Source: Streptomyces sp. ICBB 8177
GTDB lineage: Bacteria > Actinomycetota > Actinomycetes > Streptomycetales > Streptomycetaceae
Assembly: GCF_003144095.1 (NCBI RefSeq)
Contig: NZ_NSKH01000004.1
Coordinates: 352,727 to 416,726 of the forward strand
DNA: 64,000 bases
Direction of reading: 5' to 3'
Shown here: piece after piece, positions 17,566-25,826 of the stretch
Layout: every line of letters starts with the position of its first letter
Numbering within the stretch: the stretch's first letter is position 1
Translations under genes and position numbers: made by a program
The notes under the pieces: model-generated
The model's input: only the letters and a program-made list of their open reading frames with translations
The model's database searches: none
What the model was told of the DNA's origin: nothing

Positions 17566-18330
17566 CTACCGCTCGCGGGGTCCTTTGCCTCGCCGTGCGC
17601 GCGTCGTGAGCGCGAGCGAGGCCGAGCCGGGGCAGTCGTCCCAGCCCCAACGGACGCAGAAGACTCCGATCGCGATGATGAAGAGCCACACCCCGGTCGC
17701 CACCAGGCAGTCCGTCGTGCCCCGCCGTCCGGTCAGGAAGTAGTGGGCGAAGGCCAGCGTCCAGAAGCCGGAGTGGACCCAACCGAAGGCACGCAAGCCC
17801 ACCGGGCCGAAGAGCTGCCGGAAGGTGCCGTCACCGAACCAGACCCACAAGATCAGACCCAGGCCGGTCCAACCTGCCAGCGCCGTGTAGCCCAGCACCC
17901 ACTCCTGGGAAGGGTCGTAGCGCTCGTACCAGTCACCGACGTCGAGCCGGACGACGCCGCCGCGCCAGGTCCGCAGCTCCACGTTCTCCCCGGGCCTTGC
18001 GGAGTCATAGAGGGATGCGCTCACCTCCCGGCTCTGCACTGTGCCGGACGCTCGCCGGAAGGCCAGCACATAGTGCGTGACGTTCGAAACGCCGCCGCTG
18101 CCGTCGTCGATCGATTCCACGTAACTGTGCCGACCGGTGAGCGTGCCGGTCTCCTGCGCCACGCACCCGTCCGCGTCCCCGGCGGGTGTCGGAATGCCGC
18201 CGGGGCACAGCCGCGCGTAGTGGAAGGGCACGGTGTCCTGGTATGGCCCGATCGACCACAGGACGGCCCAGGCCAGAGCCGCCACTCCGAGCAGCAGCGC
18301 CCCTGTCCGTACCGCTGTGACCCGTCGCAT
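17566..18330 (-). CDS. Unknown membrane protein with an extracytoplasmic domain
   Basis: I choose ATG 18330 (GGGAG upstream), giving 254 residues; upstream extension to 18834 has no protein-like features. A first membrane helix (LLLGVAALAWAVLWSIGP) is followed by a 110-residue loop with two Cys (LCPGG and DGCVAQE). Three more helices follow: LGYTALAGWTGLGLILWVWFG, a segment near FWTLAFAHYFLTG, and LVATGVWLFIIAIGVFCVRWGW. The tail is basic. I do not recognise the family and propose no function. The gene stands alone between the YihY gene and a long gap. Confidence 0.6.
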   Translation of the reverse strand: MRRVTAVRTGALLLGVAALAWAVLWSIGPYQDTVPFHYARLCPGGIPTPAGDADGCVAQETGTLTGRHSYVESIDDGSGGVSNVTHYVLAFRRASGTVQSREVSASLYDSARPGENVELRTWRGGVVRLDVGDWYERYDPSQEWVLGYTALAGWTGLGLILWVWFGDGTFRQLFGPVGLRAFGWVHSGFWTLAFAHYFLTGRRGTTDCLVATGVWLFIIAIGVFCVRWGWDDCPGSASLALTTRARRGKGPRER

Positions 18331-19134
18331 CTGTCTCCCGTCCTCAACCGGAGGCCCGCCCGCCCTGGTATCGGGCGTAGATCGTTGTGTGGGGCGCCGG
18401 TGGGTCCGCACAGGGCGAACGCGGCGGCGTTCTCCACTCGGGCCGGGCTGCCAGCTCGCTTGCCGCGTCACACCGCGCAACCGGTCCTCGGGGGGCGAGG
18501 CGGGCGGCATGTCACGCCTCCTCGGTGGGCGCGGCGCGGTGGGCTGGGGTAGGCCGCGCGAGCACCGGGGCGACGGAGTCGGCGAGGGGACGTCCAGCGA
18601 GAGGCCCCCTGGGCCGGGGCCCGGCAGCCGGCGTCGGACGGGCGGTAGGATCGGCCGGAACGGGAGTGCACCAGTTGCGGAGTGACCCGTCCCTCGCGTT
18701 CCGGCCTGGCCGGGCCCGGACCGACGGTGCCTTCCGCGACGTCCCGCAGGCCTGTCCCACGCGGCGCTGGAGCAACTCGTGGTCTTAGGGCCCGCGTTCG
18801 GGCGGCAGCTGCACCAGCAGCAAAGGGCGGCCACCCTTGAGGAATCGCGAGCCGTGGTCCGGTGTCACGGACACAGACTATGCGGATTACCCTGCAAGCC
18901 AGGATAGTTGTGAGGTGCTGGTGCGAGCGGAGCCGGCGCCGGACGGACACCTCGCCGCCACTCCCGCACTCTTCGTCCGCGGTCGTCCTTACAACGGGTC
19001 ACTGCGCTCGACGCCCCGAACCACGTCGAAGGCATGCGATCAGGCTGGTCCGCGGAGCTGAGCATCGGTACGGCTGCGGAGGAAGTCGTCGGCCGCGTGG
19101 GAGGGGCCGACAGCCCAGAGCTCCCGTGGGCGTG
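18331..19134. other. Long gap before cluster A
   Basis: With the terminator that follows, this makes 864 bases without a supportable gene. Open frames occur on both strands but none has a clear ribosome binding site or recognisable domain. It separates the scattered genes to its left from the minus-strand biosynthetic operon. Confidence 0.45.
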
Positions 19135-19180
19135 CACGACGCCACGCGGCCGGGGAGGTCACCGGGCCGCGTGGCTCGTG
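19135..19180 (-). terminator. Strong terminator closing the cluster A operon
   Basis: Arms 19135-19151 and 19165-19180 form a 16-bp stem (CACGA/TCGTG plus an 11-bp GCCACGCGGCC/GGCCGCGTGGC block) with one bulged base and a 13-base loop. It begins 14 bases beyond the TauD-type gene's stop, so it ends the long minus-strand operon. Confidence 0.8.
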
Positions 19181-19194
19181 GGCGATGCCGTGCG

Positions 19195-20175
19195 TCAGCA
19201 GGCCTTCATGGGCTGCCCCGCGACGAGTTCGGACTCCGTGCCGTCCGGTCCCATGGGCAGGTCGCCGAGCAGGGTGACGCGGTGCATGACGCGATCCACG
19301 TCCAGGTGGGCGAAGTCGGTCGGCGCGAAGTGGCACGTGCTGCGGTTGTCCCAGAAGGCGATGCTGCCGGGCTCCCAGCGGAAGCGCACCGTGTACTCGG
19401 CGCTCGTCATGTGCTCGGAGAGCAGGTCGAGCAGGCGACGGCTCTCCAGCCGCGACAGTCCCATGACGCGGGTGGTGGAGCCGGGGCTGACGAAGAGCGC
19501 CTTCTCACCCGTCTCGGGGTGCACGCGCACCACCGGATGCACCGCGACCTCCGGCTCCTCGCAGTAGCGCCGCAGGATCTCGCGGTCCCGCTCGTCGGAG
19601 TGCATGAGGTGGACGGCGGTGAAGAAGGCGTGTTCGGCGCGCAGCCCGTCCAGCATGTCGCGCAGCGGGCGGGAGAGGCCCTCGTAGGCGGCGACCATGT
19701 TCGTCCACTGGGTGTCGCCGCCGAACGCGGGTGTGCGCTCCGCCCGCAGCATGGAGGCCTTCGGCGGATTCACGGCCGGGGTGAGGTCGCTGTGCCAGCC
19801 AGCGACGGACGAGACCCATTTGCGGCGGAAGTGCTCCTCGAAGTCGCTGCCGTAGCGCTCCACGTCCTTCTTGGGGTCGACGGTGAGGATCTGGGGGAAG
19901 CCGTCCGGGTGAACACCGTGTTTGGCCCCAGGACGCCGGGTCAACTCGCCGAAGCGCGCCCCCAGTTCCACATGGCGGGCGTGACCGATGTCCGGGCCGC
20001 GGAAGAACACCACCCGGTGTTCCAGCACCGCCTGCCACACGGCGGCCACGGTGGCGTCGTCGAGTTCTTCGCGCAGGTCGATGCCGTGGATCTCGGCACC
20101 GATGCGCCCGGCCACGGGCCGGATGTCCAGGGCGATGTGCCTGGTGGCGGAAGTGACGGGTGAAGCGGTGGTCAT
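19195..20175 (-). CDS. TauD/TfdA-family Fe(II)/2-oxoglutarate dioxygenase
   Basis: The 326-residue protein contains the iron facial triad: His128 and Asp130 in GWHSDLTP and His282 in STCHFAPTDF. Arg299 in DRVMHRVTLLGD is the likely 2-oxoglutarate carboxylate ligand. The N-terminal part (GAEIHGIDLREELDDATVAA) is typical of taurine dioxygenase relatives. In a biosynthetic operon such enzymes hydroxylate, desaturate or cyclise an amino acid or peptide; taurine use is not implied. It is the last gene of the operon, 52 bases after the AEC transporter, and is followed by a strong terminator. Confidence 0.88.
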   Translation of the reverse strand: MTTASPVTSATRHIALDIRPVAGRIGAEIHGIDLREELDDATVAAVWQAVLEHRVVFFRGPDIGHARHVELGARFGELTRRPGAKHGVHPDGFPQILTVDPKKDVERYGSDFEEHFRRKWVSSVAGWHSDLTPAVNPPKASMLRAERTPAFGGDTQWTNMVAAYEGLSRPLRDMLDGLRAEHAFFTAVHLMHSDERDREILRRYCEEPEVAVHPVVRVHPETGEKALFVSPGSTTRVMGLSRLESRRLLDLLSEHMTSAEYTVRFRWEPGSIAFWDNRSTCHFAPTDFAHLDVDRVMHRVTLLGDLPMGPDGTESELVAGQPMKAC

Positions 20176-20227
20176 GGGATGGCCTTCCGTTCCGAGAAGG
20201 GGGTGTGCGGGGGGGGCGGCGGCGCGG

Positions 20228-21208
20228 TTAGTGGGACAGGCGTACGACCTGGAACCACAGGGGCAGCAGGAGTAGCGACGCGGCCGAGCTCTTGATGACC
20301 AGCGCGGCGGACAGGTCGACGTCCACGTCGTAGCGCTGGGCGAAGATGAACAGGTTCTGGGGGGCGGGCATGGCGGCGATCAGTACCAGATAGTTCAGCC
20401 ATGCCCCGTGGACGCCGAACACGTAGTGGCAGCCGGTCCAGATCAGCACCGGGAACACGAGGCACTTGAACGCCACCAGCCACACCTCCTCCCGCGGTGT
20501 GCCCCGTACCGCCAGGCCCGCGCCGCCCAGGTGGAGGCCGAGCGCGAAGAGGGCCACGGGTGAGGCGGCGTTTCCGACGAAGGAGAAGCCACTGAGCACC
20601 GACGAGGGCACGGGGACCTTCAGCAGGTTCAACGCGATCGCGAACGCGCAGGCCAGCACGATGGGCGTGGTGAGCGAGGCCCACGTGGCCCGGCCGATCC
20701 TCGCCGCGGCCCGGCGTCGCACGGAGGGTTCCCCGTCCGGGCCGTCGGGCCGTGGATCGGCGCCGAGTTCCATGACCAGGATGATCACGGATGTCAGCAC
20801 GCACGTCTGGAAGAGCAGGACCGGGAAGATCGGCGCGGCGGTCCCGAAGAGCATGGTGAACACCGGCACGGCGAAGTAGGCCGTGTTGACCTGCACCCCA
20901 CCCATGACGCGCAGTGCCACGCCGCGTGGCTCACGGGTGCTGGAGACGCGAGAGGCCCAGCCGACCAGCACCATGCTGAGGAGGGCGAAGACCATGTACC
21001 CGCAGATCGCCCTGGCGTCGAACAGAGTGCCAAGATCGCTGGTGTAGAGGTTGCCGAAGAGGTAACAGGGGATGGCGAAGAGGAAGGAGAAGTCGGAGAA
21101 CGCCTTGGAGCTGTCCGCGGGGATGGCCTTGCGGCGGGCGAACAGCGCACCACAGCCGAAGGCCAGCCCCACGGGGATCAACTTCTCCAGTGCGGTCAGG
21201 GTGCCCAC
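20228..21208 (-). CDS. AEC-family transporter (auxin efflux carrier fold)
   Basis: The GTG at 21208 overlaps the end of the aminotransferase gene by 13 bases, so translation is probably coupled; this gives 326 residues. About ten hydrophobic helices are visible in two halves, with the family pattern KLIPVGLAFGCGALFARRKAI at the start and NYLVLIAAMPAPQNLFIFAQRYDVD in the second half. AEC proteins export or import small carboxylates and amino-acid-like molecules. Its place in the operon suggests export of the product or movement of a precursor. A second exporter (MFS) lies at the other end of the cluster. Confidence 0.85.
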   Translation of the reverse strand: MGTLTALEKLIPVGLAFGCGALFARRKAIPADSSKAFSDFSFLFAIPCYLFGNLYTSDLGTLFDARAICGYMVFALLSMVLVGWASRVSSTREPRGVALRVMGGVQVNTAYFAVPVFTMLFGTAAPIFPVLLFQTCVLTSVIILVMELGADPRPDGPDGEPSVRRRAAARIGRATWASLTTPIVLACAFAIALNLLKVPVPSSVLSGFSFVGNAASPVALFALGLHLGGAGLAVRGTPREEVWLVAFKCLVFPVLIWTGCHYVFGVHGAWLNYLVLIAAMPAPQNLFIFAQRYDVDVDLSAALVIKSSAASLLLLPLWFQVVRLSH

Positions 21209-22110
21209 GCGTCGGGCACCGTGAGGGGGCCGCTCCCGGCCGTCAGGTCGCGGTAGGCGGACACCACCGCGGCGATCACCGCGTTCCCGCTGAGTTCGTA
21301 GGCGTGGTCGTCGATCCGGTTGACCGGCAGGACCTCGCAGGCGGTGCCGCACAGGAAGGCGCCGTCGGCCTGCCGCACGAAATCCGGTGCCAGGTCACCC
21401 ACGACGCAGGGGATGCCGAGGTGTTCCGCGATGCGCAGGACGCAGTCGCGGGTGATGCCGTCGATGGTGCTGCGGGTGTCCGGGGTGTGCAGTGTCCCGG
21501 CGCGGGTGAAGAACAGGTGGGCGCCGGTCGCCTCGGCGATGTTGCCGTCCGCGTCCAGCAGCATGGCGTCGTCGAACCCGGCGCGCAGTGCCTCGTTCTT
21601 GCTGATGGTCCCGATCATGTAGTTGCCGGCCGCCTTGCTCTTGACCGGTGCGCTGTCCGGTGACGGCCTGCGGTAGCGGCCGGTGCACAGGCCGATCCCC
21701 GCTTCCAGGGCGTCCTCGGGAGCGTAGTACCCGGTGGGCAGTTCCCAGGCGGCCACGGACGTGTGGACCGAGGTGTGCGGGGCCGCGGTCTGGATGACCT
21801 CCGACCCGCGCCAGGCGTTGATCCGTACGTACCCGGACTCGATGCCCGCCTTGGCGACGACATCGGTGGTGGCGTCGTACAGCTCCTGTCGTGAGTGAGG
21901 AAGGTCGAAGTCGAGGATGCGGGCGGAGGAGCGCAGTCGGTCGAGGTGCGCGCCGAGGAGGAAGGGCGCTCCTGCGTAGACGCGTACCCCTTCGAAGACG
22001 CTGCTGGCGTAGTGGAGGCCGTGGGTGAGGACGTGCAGCCGGGCCTGTGTCCACTCGACCAGTGTGCCGTCCAGCCATATGTGGCCGGACCGTTGGTCAA
22101 ACGGGAGCAT
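21196..22110 (-). CDS. Class IV PLP aminotransferase (branched-chain/D-amino acid type)
   Basis: The 304-residue protein has the fold-type IV pattern: GHIWLDGTLVEWTQARLHVLTHGLHYASSVFEGVR at the start and SKAAGNYMIGTISKNEALRAGFDDAMLLDADG in the middle. The Lys in PVKSKAAGNY is the likely PLP-binding residue. A further block, VAEATGAHLFF-like (NIAEATGAHLFFTRAG), matches the cofactor pocket. Family members include BCAT, D-amino acid transaminase and aminodeoxychorismate lyase; I cannot separate these by eye. It probably makes or consumes an amino acid precursor of the cluster A product. Ten bases separate it from the oxygenase gene upstream. Confidence 0.86.
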   Translation of the reverse strand: MLPFDQRSGHIWLDGTLVEWTQARLHVLTHGLHYASSVFEGVRVYAGAPFLLGAHLDRLRSSARILDFDLPHSRQELYDATTDVVAKAGIESGYVRINAWRGSEVIQTAAPHTSVHTSVAAWELPTGYYAPEDALEAGIGLCTGRYRRPSPDSAPVKSKAAGNYMIGTISKNEALRAGFDDAMLLDADGNIAEATGAHLFFTRAGTLHTPDTRSTIDGITRDCVLRIAEHLGIPCVVGDLAPDFVRQADGAFLCGTACEVLPVNRIDDHAYELSGNAVIAAVVSAYRDLTAGSGPLTVPDAWAP

Positions 22111-22119
22111 CGCGGTTCC

Positions 22120-22941
22120 TTAGAGTGCGAGGTCGAACAGGTGGTGCTGAAGGTCACCGACGAGTGCGACGAACCGCCGCTGGTGCTGGGTGAGGGCCCG
22201 CACCGAAACGCCGTGCAGGGCGAGCGGGTTGATCGGGTAGAGCACCAGCACGTTGGAGTCGTAGTGGACGGTGTCGACCTCCTCCACGTAGGCCGGGTCG
22301 ATGTCGAAGCGGTTGTCGCCGTACTCCGAGGCGGAGGTGTGGAACTTGGGCCTGTCGGTCCGGTACTTGTACAGCACCAGGTCGCCGCCGGGTGTGTCGT
22401 CCTGCGGCAGGCGCATGTAGAACAGGCCGCCGAACAGCTTGTACGGCTTGTCGACATGCGGTCCCCGGTACGAGGAGGGACGCCCGGTGACCGCCGAGTT
22501 GATGACCGCGGTGCAGTCCATGAGGATGTCGTGCGTCTCGAAGGTGTCGCGGTTGCGGCGGCCCACCCGAAGGTCGCGCAGCGGCCCGCACGTCTTTTCC
22601 GCGTCCGGGTTGGCGGCCAGCAGCTCCTCGTGGAAGAGGTCGAGGAACTGGTGGTAGAACTCCGGCGAGGAGTGGTAGGTCACGAACTCCTTCCACACCT
22701 GCGGCATGGCCTCGTCACCGAGAATGTGCTCGGACATGTAGTTGTAGCGCTCGTTGGACGTGATCTCCTTGCCGATCCGCTCGCCGATGTACTCCGCGGT
22801 CGGCATGGTCTCGGCGAGTGCCTGATAGAGGTCGTCGTCCAGGGGGTTGCGCAGTACGACGTGGGGGAACGGGTCGTGCCGGATGTCGTCCTTGGTGGCC
22901 TTGGCCAGCAGCGACCGGATCGGCGGGTGGGCATGGGTCAT
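22120..22941 (-). CDS. Fe(II)/2-oxoglutarate oxygenase of prolyl-hydroxylase type
   Basis: The 273-residue protein shows a jelly-roll HxD...H pattern: His162 and Asp164 in GPHVDKPYKLF, and His243 in PLALHGVSVR with a nearby Arg for 2-oxoglutarate. The strand GGDLVLYKY between them fits prolyl-4-hydroxylase-like and SanC/PieC-like oxygenases. It differs in sequence from the TauD-type enzyme in the same operon, so two separate oxidations are likely. The substrate may be free or PCP-bound amino acid. Ten bases separate it from the asparagine synthetase homologue. Confidence 0.8.
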   Translation of the reverse strand: MTHAHPPIRSLLAKATKDDIRHDPFPHVVLRNPLDDDLYQALAETMPTAEYIGERIGKEITSNERYNYMSEHILGDEAMPQVWKEFVTYHSSPEFYHQFLDLFHEELLAANPDAEKTCGPLRDLRVGRRNRDTFETHDILMDCTAVINSAVTGRPSSYRGPHVDKPYKLFGGLFYMRLPQDDTPGGDLVLYKYRTDRPKFHTSASEYGDNRFDIDPAYVEEVDTVHYDSNVLVLYPINPLALHGVSVRALTQHQRRFVALVGDLQHHLFDLAL

Positions 22942-22951
22942 GACGGTCTCC

Positions 22952-24757
22952 TCAGAGGGTGATGTCGCGGGTGGTGAGCCAGGTCTCCAGGACGAGCAGT
23001 GACCACAAGGTCCCCGCCGCGTGCGGGTCGGGGCTCAGGCTCTGGAGGTCGAACAGTTCGCGGATCGCCTCGCGCCTGAAGAACGGCAGGCATCGGGCGG
23101 TGGGGGCGAGCAGGGTGTCGCCGATGTAGTCGTGCAGCCGCTCGCCCGGCCGGATCATCGCTGTGACGGGTAGGGTGAAGGGCTGTTTGGGCCGGTCGAC
23201 GACGGCGGCGGGCAACCACGGCCTGGCCGCGGCGGCGACCGGGGCCTTGACGGTGTCACCGTGCACCTTCAGCTCTGAGGGCAGGGCGTGGGCGAAACGC
23301 ATCACCCGGGGCTGGAGGAACGGGATGCGGGCTTCGACGGCATGGGCCATGCTCAGGTGGTCGACACGTCGCAGGATGTAGTAGGGGAAGCGCTCGGTCT
23401 GGTCGTAGCGCAGCAGCGTTTCCAGCTTGTCCGCCCGCCCGTCGCGCACCGCGCGGGCCAGCCGGTCACCGCTACGGTCACCGAAGTACCCTCCGTAGGT
23501 CGCGAGTTCGCCGCGGAAGTCGTCACTGTAGAGCCGGCGCAGCGCCGCCGGACCCGCGACCGCCATGGTGTCCTGGTAGGCGCGGTGCCAGTCGGCGGAG
23601 TCGTCGCGCGCCGCCTTGACGTAGCGGGCGTAACCGCCGAACAACTCGTCGGCGCCGTCACCGGTGAGGGCGACCTTGAACCCGGCCTGGTGGATCGCCT
23701 CGAACAGGGCGTACGTGCTGAGGCTATGCGGTGCGTTGTTGGGCTGGTCGAGGTGGCGCACGAAGCGGTCGACGAGTCCGGGGAAGTCACCGGGGTCCAC
23801 GATCACCTGGTGGTGGCGTGTGCCGCAGTGGCGGGCGACCTGCTCGGCGAAGTGGCGTTCGTCGGCCGGCCAGTCACCTTTGTAGGCGATGTTGAAGGAG
23901 GCGAGGTCGGGGACGAAGGTGCGGCTGAGGGCGGTCAGGTAGCTGGAGTCGAGCCCGCCGCTGGTGATGACGCACGCCGGTACGTCGGCGTCGAGCATGC
24001 GGCCGAGTTCGTCGCGCAGCAGGGCGTCCAGGGCGCTGCCCGCCTCTTCGACCGTCGCCGGGGCGTCCGGCTCCTCCCCGGCCGTGCCCGGGGCGGTGGC
24101 CCAACGGGTGAGGCGCCCCTGGGCGAAGCGCAGGGCGCCACCGGGCGGCAGGGTCGCCACGTCACGGTAGACCGTGCCGGGGCCCCACACGGCGCGGCCA
24201 CCGAGGTAGCGGTCGACCGCCGACGGATCGATCTCGTCCGGGAAGTCGGGAAAGCGGGCAAGGGCCTGGAGTTCGGAGGCGAAGCACAAACGCCGCCCGT
24301 CCCGCGAGACGTAGTAGTACAGCGACTTCATGCCCGCGTGGTCGGTGAACAGCTTCAGGCACGGCTCGCCCCGGCGGTCCACGATGGCGATGGCGAACAT
24401 TCCCTCCAGTCGCTCGACGAAGGCGTCGCCGTACCGCTCGTACAGCGGCAGGAGCACGTCACCGTCGCAGTCGCCCTCGAAGGGGAAGCCCTGGGCCGCG
24501 AGTTGCGCGCGCAGGGCGCGGTGGTTGTAGATCTCGCCGTTGAAGACACAGGTGAGCCCCGGCAGGTGGAAGGGCTGGTCGCCGGTGGCGACTCCCTGGA
24601 CGGCGAGACGGTTGTTGCCGAGAGCGGCGATGTGGTCGCGGGTGCGGCTCTGCGCGTCGGGGCCGCCGTGCAGCAGCCCGCGGGCGACGCCCTCGAGCAC
24701 GCCGTCTTCGGTGTCGTCGGCGTACGGCTCGCCGAAGCGGCCATAGATACGGCACAT
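22952..24757 (-). CDS. Glutamine-dependent asparagine synthetase homologue
   Basis: I place the start at ATG 24757 so that Cys2 (MCRIYGRFGEP) becomes the N-terminal nucleophile of the class II glutaminase; this gives 601 residues. No clear ribosome binding site precedes it. Glutaminase motifs include RLAVQG, FNGEIYNH and GDCDGDVL. The synthetase half carries the pyrophosphate loop TSGGLDSSYLTAL and TGDGADELFGGYARY. The enzyme adenylates a carboxylate and transfers ammonia to give an amide. Beta-lactam synthetases of this fold lack the nucleophilic Cys, so this is more likely a true amidotransferase in product assembly. Confidence 0.88.
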   Translation of the reverse strand: MCRIYGRFGEPYADDTEDGVLEGVARGLLHGGPDAQSRTRDHIAALGNNRLAVQGVATGDQPFHLPGLTCVFNGEIYNHRALRAQLAAQGFPFEGDCDGDVLLPLYERYGDAFVERLEGMFAIAIVDRRGEPCLKLFTDHAGMKSLYYYVSRDGRRLCFASELQALARFPDFPDEIDPSAVDRYLGGRAVWGPGTVYRDVATLPPGGALRFAQGRLTRWATAPGTAGEEPDAPATVEEAGSALDALLRDELGRMLDADVPACVITSGGLDSSYLTALSRTFVPDLASFNIAYKGDWPADERHFAEQVARHCGTRHHQVIVDPGDFPGLVDRFVRHLDQPNNAPHSLSTYALFEAIHQAGFKVALTGDGADELFGGYARYVKAARDDSADWHRAYQDTMAVAGPAALRRLYSDDFRGELATYGGYFGDRSGDRLARAVRDGRADKLETLLRYDQTERFPYYILRRVDHLSMAHAVEARIPFLQPRVMRFAHALPSELKVHGDTVKAPVAAAARPWLPAAVVDRPKQPFTLPVTAMIRPGERLHDYIGDTLLAPTARCLPFFRREAIRELFDLQSLSPDPHAAGTLWSLLVLETWLTTRDITL

Positions 24758-24887
24758 GGAGGAGGAAGATCCCTTGGATCGTGGCCCCGCTCGGGTGCGG
24801 GGCCTGATGGTCGCGGTCCTGCCCGGGCACGGACCATACGGTGGCGCGCGCCGGTGACCGGCGGTGCGCACGGTGCCCTGCGCCGGG

Positions 24888-25826
24888 CTATCCCATGACG
24901 CCGGCGCGACTGACCTTGGCGGGGGACTGGCGGGCGTCGGGGTAGTGGCGGGACAGGAACTCCGAGACGATCTCGATCTGCCGTGTGATGTCGTCGAGTT
25001 GTCCGGCCGTCGGCTTGGTGCCGTGGCCTTCCAGCGCGCTGTTGCCGGTCTTGAGGTAGACCGGCGAGGCGACGCGGACGAACTCCGGCGCGTCGTAGGT
25101 GCGCACGAAACCTCCGGACATCCGCGGGTTGTCCACGTGGATGTCCACGGGGATGGTGATGGCCCGGCGGATGGAGGCGATCATGGGCAGCGTCAGGTCT
25201 CGCACCGGATTGAAGCTGTTGGCGCCGAGCATTTCCAGCATCTGCGCGGACGCCGAGTTGGCATGACCGCAGTGGGCGGAGACCTTGAGATGGGTCTCCT
25301 CGGGCAGGTCACCGGCGGTGCGCAGCCTGCTGAGGACCCACAGCAGGCCCTCGTCGTAGATCACGAAGCCGCGCACGCCGCACTCGACGGCGCGCATCAC
25401 GTCCTCGACGGCGCGCACGATCTGCTCCTGGCCGCGCAGCCGGTACCCGATGCGCACCCCCTCGGGGGTCTGGACACTGCCGCCGATGTCGTAACTGGCG
25501 CGGGGGCCGACCGACATGAGGATCTCGGCGCCGTACTCCTCGCCGAGGGCGACGTAGTCGCGCAGCTCGCCGAGGGTGTGGCGGTACATGCCGAGCGTCT
25601 CGGTGACGCGGTTGACGGTCAGCCCGCGGCGGCTCGTCTCGGTCAGCACGGCGTGCGCGGCACCCACCGAGTTGATCGTGGGCACCTCGATGCGGAAGTG
25701 GGATCCGTCGTCGAATGTGGCCGCGGAGGTGGCCAGGACGCAGGCATCGCCGTCCGGGAGGCCGAGTCCGCTCAGTCTGGCCCTGGTCGGTGCGTAAAGG
25801 ACGTCAGCGTGGTTCACGTCGTTCAC
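24888..25826 (-). CDS. U32 peptidase-like TIM-barrel protein
   Basis: The 312-residue protein resembles the U32 family barrel: RIEVPTINSVGAAHAVL, AEILMSVGPRASYDIGGSV, GVRGFVIYDEGLLWVLSRLR, then LKVSAHCGHANSASAQMLEMLG and ANSFNPVRDLTLPMIASIRR. U32 proteins include collagenase-like peptidases, RlhA and the UbiU/UbiV oxygen-independent hydroxylases, several of which hold a 4Fe-4S cluster through four Cys. Only three scattered Cys are visible here, so that cluster is probably absent. The start codon overlaps the ATP-grasp stop by four bases. Its role in the cluster is unknown. Confidence 0.72.
   Translation of the reverse strand: MNDVNHADVLYAPTRARLSGLGLPDGDACVLATSAATFDDGSHFRIEVPTINSVGAAHAVLTETSRRGLTVNRVTETLGMYRHTLGELRDYVALGEEYGAEILMSVGPRASYDIGGSVQTPEGVRIGYRLRGQEQIVRAVEDVMRAVECGVRGFVIYDEGLLWVLSRLRTAGDLPEETHLKVSAHCGHANSASAQMLEMLGANSFNPVRDLTLPMIASIRRAITIPVDIHVDNPRMSGGFVRTYDAPEFVRVASPVYLKTGNSALEGHGTKPTAGQLDDITRQIEIVSEFLSRHYPDARQSPAKVSRAGVMG

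Noticed and set aside
18387-19061. Several small open frames in the gap before cluster A
   Set aside because: None has a ribosome binding site, signal peptide or recognisable motif, and they overlap each other on both strands.
22952-24757. Beta-lactam synthetase as the identity of the asparagine synthetase homologue
   Set aside because: Beta-lactam synthetases of this fold lack the N-terminal Cys nucleophile and glutaminase function; here Cys2 and the glutaminase motifs are intact.
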